DNA of 64,000 nucleotides from Glandiceps talaboti (taxonomy: Eukaryota > Hemichordata > Enteropneusta > Spengelidae), in the NCBI RefSeq assembly GCF_964340395.1, contig NC_135549.1, positions 35,552,332 through 35,616,331 on the forward strand, in the 5' to 3' direction. The notes under the pieces were generated by a model. That model had not been told where the DNA came from. It searched no databases and was given only the letters and a program-made list of their open reading frames with translations. This document shows, piece after piece, positions 12,401 through 22,818 of this stretch; positions within the stretch are counted from its first letter, which is position 1; every line of letters starts with the position of its first letter. Position numbers and translations under genes: made by a program.

Positions 12401-13309
12401 AACTTGGACAAAAATATTTTTATTTGTATGTCATAGTTTTGGTCGGTAGTCTTTTGGGAGACTCACAAAATTACCAAATGTCCATCTTGTTATGTGTTGA
12501 TGATCTTGTAGCCACATTGACGTTGTTATACCGTGTGCAGGGTCTATGGTCACACGGACGTTCTGTGTACGTTTGATTCAAACTACTCAATGCAAATTCT
12601 CGAAGTTTCTTGTAATAATGATACGCTCAGACATCGAAAAGGCTCATCAAGAATAAAATCAAACAGTGAAAAAAGATAAACGGCACTCAAGTACACTTAT
12701 TTTATGTGACAATCGAGCATGTTAGCGATAATCATGATCAGAACCTAACACTGGATATTTGCGCCGCGATACTACGACATGTGATCGGACTATAGGAACG
12801 CATATTATAGGACCGCGAGAGCTAGATCAGAACAGGCCACAGTAAACAGTGGTCAACACGTAGCTCAGTAGCATGCGTTTGCGATATAATTACTGGCTCG
12901 GAATGTTTTGGTTTTTTTGACAAATACGTACATGGCACAATGTCTTGGAATATTTTTAGTCAAACTTTGAAAGGTAAGGTGGAGAAAAAAAAATTTAGTG
13001 TTGCGTACAACACAGCTGTGTGAATACTCGAGTCACGGGACATGCAAGTACATTTACAGTTTATAAATTATATAAACGCACAGTATACAAACCTGTATTC
13101 AACTCATTCAGTATATTTCAACCGGGTATGGTAAAACATTAGTTACTCTCGGTAATCCAATTCAAACCCCTTTGTTTTATTTCTTTTGTCTTACGTCTTA
13201 CCAGTATTTACCGATAAAGATAGTGATTCCCAGCTTGGTCGTTAATTATTCAGGATTACGTCGTTTCGGTGGAGAACGCATAAATACATGCATAATGAAC
13301 CCGTGTGAT
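9494..13309. other. 3.8 kb of mostly single-copy sequence, no gene recognised
   Basis: I see no repeat family, LINE motif, splice-supported exon or RNA gene here. Open frames are short (60-90 codons) and lack recognisable motifs. It is the longest stretch without identifiable mobile DNA, so regulatory sequence or exons of an unrecognised gene could be present. Confidence 0.45.
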
Positions 13310-14112
13310 TAACTTACTCCCCTTTAAGATACAATGTACATCCTAATTACTGAAAATCATTAATTCTGCAAATTAGTCATTAACATGTTAAGGTACATCA
13401 ACAAACTTTATAGAGCATATGGATTTTGTTATGTTTAATGTACATGTATGTAGTAAATTATATTGAAATTGAAGTATGCAGTCTTAAGATATAGTCTAAT
13501 TACAGAAACTCATTAAGTTTGCAAATTAGTCATTAACACTGTAAGGTACATCAACAACCTTTATACAACATATGCGATTTGTTATGGTTAACGTATGTAC
13601 TGAATCGTATTGAAGTTGAAGTTTGCAGTCTTAAGATATAGCCTTATTACCGAAAATCATTAATCATGCAAATTAGTCATTAACACTGTAAGGTACATCA
13701 ACAACCTTTATAGAACATATGCGATTTGTTATGGTTAACGTATGTACTGAATTGTGTTGCAATTGAAGTATGCATTCCTAAGATATAGCCTAATTACCGA
13801 AAATAATTAATTATGCAAATTATTCATTACCACTGTAAGGTACATCACCAAATTTTATAGGACAAATGCACTTTGTTATATTTAACGAATATGCTACATT
13901 ATATTGAAATTATGCAGTCTTGAGATATTGCTTAATTAGTTTTCATTGCAATTTCTGCAATTAACATGAACAGATCTCGCTCAAAAACTAATCAGGTCTA
14001 GCCATTATGACAAACATTGTGTGAAACAAATTTCAGTATAACTGAGCCAGCCATTTTTAAGAAAATAATTACACACACACACACATATCCCATACCCTTA
14101 TGGGAGGTAAAA
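13310..14112 (+). mobile_element. Family D element: ~148-bp tandem repeats, CA microsatellite, terminal hairpin
   Basis: Four units of about 148 bp containing ATTAATTATGCAAATTAGTC, GGTACATCAACAA and ATTGAAGTATGCAGTCTTAA, with starts near 13347, 13498, 13645 and 13790. They are followed by a non-repeated block (AATCAGGTCTAGCCATTATG, then ACTGAGCCAGCC), a short CA tract and a small hairpin CCCATACCCTTATGGG (14089-14104) before GGTAAAAA. A second copy at 38405-38670 ends in a different but equivalent hairpin. No coding capacity. Confidence 0.8.
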
Positions 14113-14149
14113 ATAGAGCCAATGGCGTTGTAGTACAGTTTTTATAATG

Positions 14150-14977
14150 TTTATCCACATGTTGATCCATGCTAGGTATAGGTGTTCATTTGCTGAATGA
14201 CTATCCAGTTGTCTATCCAACCATGTCATCTTTGCAATATATGCAATAATTTGGCTGTTGCTATGGATATGGTCTTTTTGCTAAGTATACTTGTATACAT
14301 TTTTTGAATGTTTATTCATTTCTCTATTAATCCCTGTTGTTATCTTTGCAATGTATGTGATCATTTGCCTGTTGCTATGGGTGTGGTCTTGTTGCTAGGC
14401 ACATTTACATACACTTTTAAAATATTTATTCATTTGTTTACTAATTCCTGTTCTCATCTTTGCAATATATACTTCTAGAAACATCTCACCAAATTTCAGT
14501 CTCATTGATCAAGCGTTTTTTGATATATATTTTGGACCAAAATTCACTTTTTTTACATGTAATTTGCATATTGCTTATGAGATCATTATATGCTTAATAG
14601 TTTTTCATCTACACTCCCCCACATGCATCCTCATTAAATTTCAGCCCAATCTGCTAAGTAGTTTTGGAATTGAAAGATTTTTGACCAAAAAGACACATTT
14701 TAGCCCTAATTTGCATATTAGTGATGGCATCATCATGTCATGAACAATCTTAATTCACTTACACATAAGAATGTTCCCACCAAATTTCAGGCCAATCTGC
14801 CAAGTAGTTTTGGAGTTTATTAATATGTTTTTTGACCAAAAATCACATTTTTTGACCCAAAACGCACATCTGTGATGTGATCATTTTCATTTCAACAATT
14901 TCCCAACTAGACACCCAAAGTAACATGACCACCAAATATCAAAGTAATCGGTCCAGGAGTTTTTGACTTTAAGGTTG

Positions 14978-15021
<44 letters not shown>

Positions 15022-15075
15022 CTTAGTGATGCCTATAGCACTACTGAACCTTATCAGTTCAGTTGTGCTAAAAAC
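14150..15075 (+). mobile_element. Complete-looking family B element
   Basis: Best undisturbed example of family B. It starts near TGTTGATCCATGCTAGGTAT, has about three ~110-117-bp tandem units (TTTGCAATATATG at 14229, 14346 and 14458), then diverged TTTTTGACCAAAA repeats, a block CACCAAATATCAAAGTAATC, a CA microsatellite (about 14979-15017) and the terminal hairpin at 15037-15069. The hairpin arms are AGCACTACTGAAC and GTTCAGTTGTGCT with a CTTATCA loop, ending in CTAAAA. No open frame is conserved between copies. Confidence 0.82.
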
Positions 15076-15591
15076 CGCCAGACCGATCGCTACATACAGT
15101 TGTGCTACAATGCCAATGGCGATATTTTTCAATATGCGGTTAAGCAATAAACCACCCCCTGGGGATGGTATACCAAGAGTTTTTGACAGGTGAATGAAAT
15201 ATATGCACAAGCGATAGTGAGTGCATATATTGAGTTAACTGGTCAAAAACTTGTATTTCCAAATCCAATGACTCTCATCTCAGAAAACAGTCAATAAAAT
15301 CACATATATATGCTTCTCAAAACTCATTTCATTGGTGAGTGAGTACCGAGTCTAGTGTATGGTCTCCGCACTCTGTGTCTTCGTATGTCTGCCTACGATG
15401 TCAGTTGATGTCATTTACATCATGGAAGTATCAAATGGGCAGAATTGTCAGGTAGCGCCAACAAATTGAAACTCAACTCTGAATAAACAGCCATTTTCAG
15501 ATGCCTACATGACAGCAGGTAGATAATCAAAGACACAACTAACTGACAGAAAACTTCAATTTGGAGCACAAACTGTAGAAGGAAATTTAAA
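15076..15591. other. No gene recognised
   Basis: Includes a scrap of family B outer sequence at 15095-15125 (GTTGTGCTACAATGCCAATG). The rest is unassigned. Confidence 0.45.
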
Positions 15592-15736
15592 CAGGGGTGA
15601 ACAAATCATTTTGTGAACTGGTGGTCCCCGGACCAGTGCCTTAAAAAATCCAGTGGTCCTGCTGAAAGAATTAATGGTACAAGGTAAAATTTGTGCAGGA
15701 CCCAGGACCCAGGACCAGTGGATTTGTTCACCCCTG
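15592..15736. mobile_element. 145-bp MITE with 16-bp terminal inverted repeats
   Basis: Begins CAGGGGTGAACAAATC and ends with its exact reverse complement. Near-terminal GGTCC/GGACC motifs recur. The CAGGGG terminus resembles hAT-type ends. Flanks show no clean duplication (ATTTAAA left, AATTACC right), so superfamily assignment is weak. Confidence 0.65.
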
Positions 15737-16192
15737 AATTACCATTATACATTTGTACTAAAAGGAAACCTTGAACCCATAACTTATATCGATCAAAGTG
15801 AGGAACAGAGAAACATTTTGGGTTCATTGTAATGTCATTCTATTTCAGTAACAATGTATAATTTTCACATACTGTTCGCGATGTGTGAGCTTACATTTTA
15901 CAGGCAAAATGTCTAGGGCTCTAGGCCAAATGAAATGCATACACACAGTACAGATCCTTTTGTTTGCTTGTATGGCATTTGGCACGTTGTTTGTTTGCAT
16001 TGCTCACAGTGTCTTATCTACATGTAGTGTCCACACTTTGTGTAATTAGTTGTGCCATCGATTGCTAGATTTTGTGGTTTGGGATGATCACTACAAAGAG
16101 CTTGTTTTGGTGACTTAATCCCACAGCTACATTTGCTGTAAAAATTGGTGAGCGGGACCAGAATGTGATGTCATTCCTTGGTCTATGTCAAT

Positions 16193-16678
16193 ACGAGTGT
16201 GAAGCCACCATCATATTCATATTCAGTTTCAAAAGTTCACCTCTAAGCTCAATCTGAATATGATGATGGCTTCACACGTTCATCATGGGTATGAACGCGA
16301 GTTCGTCAAATCACATAAAACCATCATTGGCAGGTTAAAATCATGCGATTGTGATTACTTTTCACTTGAATTGCATGGATTTGCATGCTCCATATTATGG
16401 TCCATGACAACAGTAATTCATGGTGCAAATTGGATACTCTGGCAAAAATAAAAAAGGAGCATGCAAATCCATGCAATTCAAGTGAGAAGTAATCACAATC
16501 GCATGATTTCAAACCGCCAATGATGGATTTGTGTGATTTGAACTCGCGTTCGTGCCCATTCGGAAGACTTCGAATCTGATGATGAACGTGTGAAGCCATC
16601 ATCATATTCAGATTGAGCCTAGAGGTGAACTTTTGAAACTGAATATGAATATGAATATGATGGTGGCTTCACAATCGT
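16193..16678. mobile_element. 486-bp foldback element with 9-bp TSD, Mutator-like
   Basis: Nearly the whole element is one inverted repeat. The left arm (16193-about 16397) pairs with the right arm (about 16459-16678) around a ~60-bp loop. Terminal sequence is ACGA(G/T)TGTGAAGCCACC. It is flanked by a perfect 9-bp duplication TATGTCAAT (16184-16192 and 16679-16687). Each arm also contains an internal smaller palindrome (GTGTGAAGCC..GGCTTCACAC). A ~20-bp indel separates the arms (CGGAAGACTTCGAATC present only on the right). Long TIRs plus a 9-bp TSD point to the Mutator superfamily. Related fragments are at 17970-18120 and 27770-27840. Confidence 0.85.
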
Positions 16679-17426
16679 TATGTCAATGCAGATTTCAAGT
16701 TCACTGGGATCATTTTAACTGGGACTGTGCAGTTTATCTATATTGTGTAGTACTAGACTGCAAACAGGAAATTGAGAATAAGCACCCTTGTGCAAATTGG
16801 GGGTATCTGCATCTTAGTTGTAGTACCATTTCTTGAGAGCTTTGTCAGTTAATTGGTGTCAGGGATGTTTTAGGCTATGATTAACTGAGTAACCATGTAT
16901 ACCAAGACCAAGGTACACACCAGACAGGAAGTAGAGTGCCACCATGCCAAATTTTGGAAAGGCATATTAGGAGTGGTGTAGAACTGTACATGTTTACTGA
17001 TTTTGATTAGTGGTATTTAGATATATCAATTATAACTTATAAGAAGAGTTGACCCCCCCCCCCCCCCCCCCCCCGCACTTGTTTTCCGAGATATGTATTA
17101 GAATCTTTATATCAGAATACGATAAAATGTCGATGATATCGGTAATATTGATACATGTTTAGCCAACTGTACATGTACATGTATATGAAAGGGGTATTTA
17201 GATATCAACTTTAACAGTAGCTGAACCCCTCAGGCAATCTACATTTCGCTTCGGGCAATTTCGGGCTATTACTAAGTAATAGTAGGACTTCTCTCGTGTC
17301 GAGATCACATTTATTACTTCCGGTACACACAATCCTCCATTATGGAACGGATAAGTGATTTTGATTTTCTCGAACAGCATACTACAAAATTAATGTCTTG
17401 GGAATTTAGAGAGTAGCTTTACTTAC
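16679..17426. other. No gene recognised; contains poly-C tract
   Basis: Unassigned sequence with a 22-bp poly-C run at 17053-17074 and the duplicated TSD at its left edge. It would be intron if the exon at 17427-17561 is real. Confidence 0.45.
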
Positions 17427-17561
17427 CTTTAAGATGTTGATTTTGTTGGGTAAACTCTGCCCGAAAATGCTGCTCTCCGTATCGTCCTTCCATGCCTCCG
17501 CCTTCGACGTGCTTAATCTATGTAATCGCCGAGTGGAGTCGTTTGTGATGGAAGAGATCAT
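17427..17561 (-). CDS. Candidate first coding exon of an unrecognised gene (45 codons)
   Basis: Minus-strand ATG at 17561 opens a frame of exactly 45 codons that ends on a strong splice donor (AAG|GTAAGT, GT at 17425-17426), in phase 0. An in-frame TGA lies about 15 codons upstream with no other ATG between, so this is the natural start. The peptide begins MISSITNDSTRRLHRLSTSK and ends SSIFGQSLPNKINILK. It is charged, Ser/Thr-rich and hydrophilic, with no signal peptide or membrane segment. Local sequence (about 17430-17720) is richer in CG dinucleotides than its surroundings, as near a promoter. I do not recognise the family and find no downstream exon. It could also be chance, but the start, frame and donor agree unusually well. 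Confidence 0.5.
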
Positions 17562-17760
17562 GTAGATCCAGGATCTCCCTTTATCATGTTTATACCTCCA
17601 TGGTCAGTTAGACATCGATCATGCAGATCTGCATGATGGACGTTGCAATGTTGACCTAACAGCTCTGTGACGAAATCCGGTCCACGATACGAAATCTTGT
17701 CACGGCGCCCTCTCGAGAGGCAAAAAGTTCAGCTCATATGAAGTTCAAAGTTCAGTTGAT
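17562..17760 (-). promoter_or_regulatory. Possible CpG-enriched promoter/5' UTR of the minus-strand exon
   Basis: CG dinucleotides cluster here relative to the AT-rich surroundings (CGAAATCCGGTCCACGATAC, GGCGCCCTCTCGAG). The position is directly upstream of the candidate first exon. This is inference from composition only. Confidence 0.3.
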
Positions 17761-17959
17761 GTGTTTATTGCATTGGTAGGTGCACTATACTATTCCAATT
17801 ATCTATCTGCATTGTGGTTGTTTGCAAAAAATTTAGTCTTATTTAAAACTCTGTATATATACTATTTTATGATGACTGAGAAGTTGGACATTTCCTGTAG
17901 TCCTATGGTATAATTTCTTGTTTGACGGCTGTCGCAGTGTACGTGTCGTCGCCATTTTC

Positions 17960-18130
17960 TGTAGCCTGAGACAATGAAATTACAATCGCATAATTTCAAA
18001 CTGTAGTGTTAGTACGTATCTTGATCTATATGATTTGCCGAACATGCGTCTTTGTACCCATTCGGAAGACTTCGAATGTAGTGTGTGGATGACCGTTATT
18101 ATGAACGTGTTATCAACATACTACAAAGCA
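17960..18130. repeat. Fragment related to the 16.2-kb foldback family
   Basis: Shares ACAATCGCAT(A/G)ATTTCAAAC and CCCATTCGGAAGACTTCGAA, then GAACGTGT, with the right arm of the element at 16193-16678. Confidence 0.65.
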
Positions 18131-18179
18131 CGTAAGCCAGGCCCGGCCCAGAGTATAGCCCAGAGCTAGTTCAGGTGAT

Positions 18180-18250
18180 TGCGATTCATTTCGTCCCATT
18201 TCAACTCGCCCCATTTTCACCTCGTCCCATTTTCAACTCGCCCCAACAAC
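18180..18250. repeat. TTCAACTCGCCCCA(T/A)TT minisatellite, about 4 units
   Basis: A ~19-bp unit also found in the centre of the adjacent giant palindrome (18735-18955). The presence of the same unit outside the palindrome suggests a related, partly deleted copy. Confidence 0.75.
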
Positions 18251-18378
18251 ACAAGGAAACGTTTTATAAATCTAAACGATAAGTGGGCTCGAAGTACGGG
18301 GACCGAAAAATTTACACGATTTTACCTACGTAGCCAGTTGCCAGTTTTGAAGCGTAGCAAATGTAACATTTCGTAGCA

Positions 18379-19309
18379 GAAAGTGGTGTGGGTTTTGGCT
18401 AAGTGTTTGGTAGATCTAGAACTTATACTAGCACAACAGCTTTCCTCAGTCATGGAATATGACTTTTCACACTTTTAGGACTTAATGTTTACAACCCAAA
18501 TAAGAAATAATAATAATAATAACCAGGGAGAATATTAGTGACTGACAGTGACATGCGTACGACTTCCGCGCGTACGGGTTTTGGAGACGTGTCTCTTCTC
18601 CCTAGTTACTTTAACGCAACTAAGTATGTGTTTACAGTGCAAGTGGTACTTTATTAGTGGAATACGAGATACCACATACCCTCCAAACTGAGTACTACTA
18701 GCTTCGATTTCATATGAATTATATTGTAAAGAGTTGGGGCGAGTTGAAAATGGGGCGAATTGAAATTGGGACGAGTGAGTGGGACGAGTTGAAATTTGGA
18801 CGAGTGATCCGTCACCAAGTTCAGGTGGTGACGGATCAACTCGTCCCAATTTCAACTCGTCCCATTTCAACTCGTCCCACTCAACTCGTCCAATTTTCAA
18901 CTCGCCCCAATTTCAACTCGCCCCATTTTCAACTCGCCCCAACTCTTTGCAATATAATTTACCTGTGCATATATGAAATCGAAGCTAGTAGTACTCAGTT
19001 TGGAGGGTCTGTGGTATCTCGTATTCCACTAATGAAGTACCACTTGAGCTGTAAACACATACTAAATTACTACAATACTTAGTTGCGTTAACTAGGGAGA
19101 GGAGACACGTCTCCAAAACCCGTACGCGCGGAAGTCGTAAGCGTGTCAGTCACTAATATTCTCCCTTGTTATTATCATTATTATTTCTTATTTGGGTTGT
19201 AAACATTAAGTCCTAATGTGAAAAGTGATATTCCATGACTGAGGAAAGTTGTTGTGCTAGTATAAGTTTTAGATCTACCAAACACTTAGCCAAAACCCAC
19301 ACCACTTTC
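18379..19309. mobile_element. 931-bp foldback (palindromic) element
   Basis: The left arm (18379-18816) is the reverse complement of the right arm (18827-19309), with a ten-base centre inside GATCCGTCACC..GGTGACGGATC. Ends are GAAAGTGGTGTGGGTTTTGG and its complement. Both arms carry the GGGGCGAGTTGAAATTGGG-type minisatellite next to the centre, and an AAT microsatellite plus a CGCGCGTACGG region further out. The arms differ by point changes and small gaps, so this is not an assembly mirror. No clear TSD is visible. Open frames on both strands are artefacts. The transcript would form a very long hairpin. Confidence 0.88.
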
Positions 19310-19460
19310 CGTTCAGGTAATGACAATAATTTTTTTTATTCACATTCACATTCGAATCCAAAGATCCGTCATCTGATTTATTTGCAATGTATATTGATTT
19401 TCATGGCAAATATCACCTTCTCTTTTATAGATGCTAATCCAACAATGTAAGTACTCGAAT
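19310..19460 (+). repeat. Dispersed repeat, inverted partner of 27560-27745
   Basis: Contains TTCACATTCACATTCG, AAAGATCCGTC, TTTCATGGCAAATATCACCT and TCTCTTTTATA, all found in reverse complement at 27560-27745. The copy at 27.6 kb continues into a terminus of the 16.2-kb foldback family, so this is likely interior sequence of a larger member. Confidence 0.75.
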
Positions 19461-20270
19461 ATGTTCAGATTCTGTTGAAAACGTCTATGATAAATACTCT
19501 GAACTGCTCAAATTATGTCTCTCTTGATAATCTTCAGTTACATGTACGCTTTCTGGATGTTCCGGCCCCGGGACGTTCCGTTCCCTACCGCAGGACATAC
19601 CGGTCCCACCACGTAGACTCTAATATATTACCGTAGCAGTGTTTGTGTACATACATCTGTGATTTATATACGTAATTTTACTAGATTGGACGTTACGGCT
19701 CCACAAAATGTCCGTGCAAAACATACGGAGCAAAATAGGTGTCGAACTATGAAATCGTCATTCATACAAACGATCGATTGAAAACGTGGTTTGTTTACCT
19801 TTATTTGTGTACAGTATGAATGAGTGCATGTTGCGTAGTACGTGTGTTGTTGCACAGGGGCGTGTAATATTGCATAGATTGTTGTTTTCCAGGTCTACAG
19901 ACTAAATATAACAACCTTTTGAATATATATTCCTACCTGTATAGGGAAAGAGAGAAGGGAAGACACGATTGTCGACCCTGTATGAACTCCTCTGTACGTC
20001 TAGCTATTTTGAATAACCCGCTCGTTGCCGATTGGCTGCTCGAACTACGCCTACGTAAAAAAGACCCCCTAGCTTATCTGAAGATTAGACGCATAGCTAC
20101 AGTAAGGAATGACATATAATGAAAGAATATTCTTCGCTGTTTTAATGCACTCGATTTTTTTTTAAAGAAACGAAAAACGCAATCAAATCATACAAACCGG
20201 TTACCGTGTCAAACACTCTATAGTGCATCATAAGATTCGTGTCTGAACAATTCAAAAATTCAAAAATAAC
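19461..20270. other. No gene recognised
   Basis: Contains a GGGACGTTCCG-rich patch near 19560-19620 similar in style to the GGGGCCGGAACGTCC repeats at 21190-21350, and an ATTGGCTG (CCAAT-box complement) near 20030. No exon or LINE signal. Confidence 0.4.
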
Positions 20271-20284
20271 AAACAATAAAAAAA

Positions 20285-20375
20285 TCATAATTTCATAATT
20301 ACGACAATCAAAAAGTCGTAATTACGAGAAAAAAGTCGTAATTACGAGAATTGAAATCTCGTAATTACGAGATTT
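20285..20375. repeat. Palindromic TCGTAATTACGA repeats
   Basis: Four copies of GTCGTAATTACGAG or CTCGTAATTACGAG, each self-complementary, within about 90 bp. They may be termini of a decayed DNA transposon. Confidence 0.7.
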
Positions 20376-21849
20376 TAAATTTTATTTTTTTCCTTACAAC
20401 TTGGCACTAATACGCTTCCATAAGTGTCAGATTCACAGTCACATGTGAGCTAATATTCCATTCCACCATTTCCAGGATGGTGATATTCTAGTCTAATATG
20501 GCTGTCCGAGTCGACAATAAGACCTACCTTCAAATCCCCCGGAAGCATCACTACTTTATGGGCCACCAAAAATGAAATTAATTTCAGTATACACAGATTC
20601 ACAGTTTGACACAGTAAAAATGCATTTGTATTGGAAATCGTATAAGTATACTCAACAGGAAGCTGTCGTAAACTTTTCGAGATCCATGGTTCCGGGTTTA
20701 GTGATGGCCGTGCTTCTAATTTTGAAATGTAGCGGTAATCTGACGTCATTAGTCAACGCCTCTTTCTTGGCCAATCAGCAGTGAACATTAGACGGCTATG
20801 TCATTTGACCTGCCTTTGACATACAGAGGACTTTATACAGCGCCCGCTCATTGTAAAAGGTCTATTTTTATCGTTACAAAAGCATTTTTGCCCCCCAGTG
20901 ATAGTGTATAAGTTTACTTGGCACATATTCTTCATGCAGGTATGTTTTTGTTGCAAATGTGCATGTTTTATTCAAATTTGAAAGGTTACGAAGAAAGATG
21001 ACCCGGAAGATGACCACCCTTCTCATATTTATAGTATACGTAGTACTATAGATATCGATACATTTGTAGCAGCAAGATTCGTAAGATATTTTCCTAAGAA
21101 AACGGAAATCTAAGCAATAATACATGCCCCTGTGTGTTGTTGTGTGTTGTGCCGGTGGACTGCCCTTGGGAATGCATGTTCTACGACGGTTATTTTATTT
21201 GTGGGGCCGGAACGTCCATTCTTTACTACGTCCAATCCAGTTAGAAACTTTTACGTGGTGGGGCCGGAATGTCCAAATCGGGGCCGGAATGTCTTTCCCA
21301 GTAGTGCCTGAACGTCTTGGGACGGAACGTCTTGGGGCCGGAACGTCCTGTATGCACATGTACACTCCCTGTCCCAATACATGCCATCGCGGTCTGCCCC
21401 AGATTGTGGTCAACTTGAGGGAAATGCCTTCTTCTACAGGTCATCACGTTGGTAGGTTATGTGACTTACATGTATGCAATGCCTTGTGGGTGACCGTTCC
21501 TGTCTTTCTGCAAAGTTTTGATCAAATCGAGATCGAAACGACTGACTACTACAGAGTTTTTACGGTAAGTGTATATTCAGCTTCACATCAAGTGTGGTTC
21601 ATATTTCCTGTCGCTGGGATAACAGTCAACTTTCGAAGTGTGATATTCCATGGTTATTGAAATTTAGATCGTAACAAACAACCCAATTTTTTATAGAGAA
21701 TCAAGTGAAAAACAATGTCATCACTCATGTTCTAAAGATTAATTGCATGATTTTCGCACCTACATGTACAGTCAGTCTTACAAATAATGTAAATTCCCAG
21801 TTCTCGATCTAACGCCCCGTTCTAAATTTTCTATCAAATACTGACTTTT
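20376..21849. other. No gene recognised; CRE and CCAAT motifs near 20740; GGGGCCGGAACGTCC repeats
   Basis: TGACGTCA at about 20739 and GGCCAATCAG at about 20770 are promoter-type motifs, but no convincing exon is attached. Six imperfect copies of GGGGCCGGAACGTCC lie between 21197 and 21350. Open frames of up to 178 codons at 21124-21660 run through that repeat and have no family resemblance. Confidence 0.4.
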
Positions 21850-22813
21850 CAGGGGTCGAAATAATGGCCTTTTACTTGCCCCAGGCAAGTGATTTCAAGG
21901 CTTGGGCAAGTTGTTTTGAAAAGTACTTGTCCCAAGGGGCAAGGAGAATTTCTTATAATTATTGATCAGGGATATGTTTTTACCTGTACTGTGTTCATGC
22001 TGTACTTATCAATATCAGACACTGCACATGTCTGATAGGATTTTGGATACATTGTATAATCATGGTGCCAACAAGTCTGTAAAATTATAACATTGTAGCA
22101 ATATTGAGAAGATGTCTTTCTTGACTGATCACTTTTCAAAACAATCTGGACCAGCTGTCCTTGACATACTTTGTTTACTCTATCAAGAAAACATACCTGG
22201 AATGACCGGGCAGTGACTCATTGAATATTGTTCATCAATAGTAAATTACAGCATGATTTTTCAGGTTTTGGGTGTTTGAATCAACTGCAAATTTAAAAGT
22301 CATTTTATTTGAAAATACTACTAGGAAAATATAAACAAATCATACTGGGAGAAAAATAGTTGGTGTGGATGAGGAAGGAAATAAAATATATTGACATCGT
22401 GGAAAAGGAAATACATAGAAAGATTTTACATCAGTGTTGAAATTAATGTTAATTTTTATATTGATAGCTTATGAAAGTGTTGAAAACATTATTTTAACAA
22501 CTACTTTTTACAAGTGAACAAAAAATTGTATGCTATGCTATAGTAAGAATATTAATTAGGCCATGAAAATTAATATTATTTAGGACACCTGTTTATTGTG
22601 GAAAGAACTTTTCAGTACCCACAGAAACTTTCAAAGTGACATTTTTTGATAATAAACAAAAGAAAGCCCAATCAATCACAACAGTGCATTTGTAAGCCAC
22701 ACAAAAATACCCCACTATTTGGAATGGGCAAGCACTTTTTGATTTGGGCAAGTACTTTTTGTTTTCTACTTGCCCAGTGGACAAGCGAATTTTTTTCATT
22801 ATTTCGACCCCTG
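21850..22813. mobile_element. 964-bp hAT-like element with 5-bp TSD
   Basis: Ends are CAGGGGTCGAAATAATG and its exact reverse complement, flanked by CTTTT on both sides (21845-21849 and 22814-22818). Both subterminal zones carry several ACTTGCCC/GGGCAAGT motifs in both orientations, as expected for transposase-binding sites. The interior is AT-rich with no transposase frame, so the copy is non-autonomous. CAGGG ends fit hAT. A 5-bp TSD fits only some hAT branches. Confidence 0.8.
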
Positions 22814-22818
22814 CTTTT

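Noticed and set aside
18535-19082. Open frames of about 120 aa on both strands
   Set aside because: They are mirror readings of the palindrome's minisatellite arms.
18379-19309. Palindrome as an assembly artefact
   Set aside because: The arms differ by multiple substitutions and gaps, which an inverted assembly join would not produce.
20450-20749. 99-aa minus frame near CRE and CCAAT motifs
   Set aside because: The frame has no family resemblance and its possible donors are weak. The promoter-type motifs alone do not support a gene.
21124-21660. 178-aa plus-strand frame, the longest in its region
   Set aside because: It runs through repeats of GGGGCCGGAACGTCC and shows no domain, signal or splice support.
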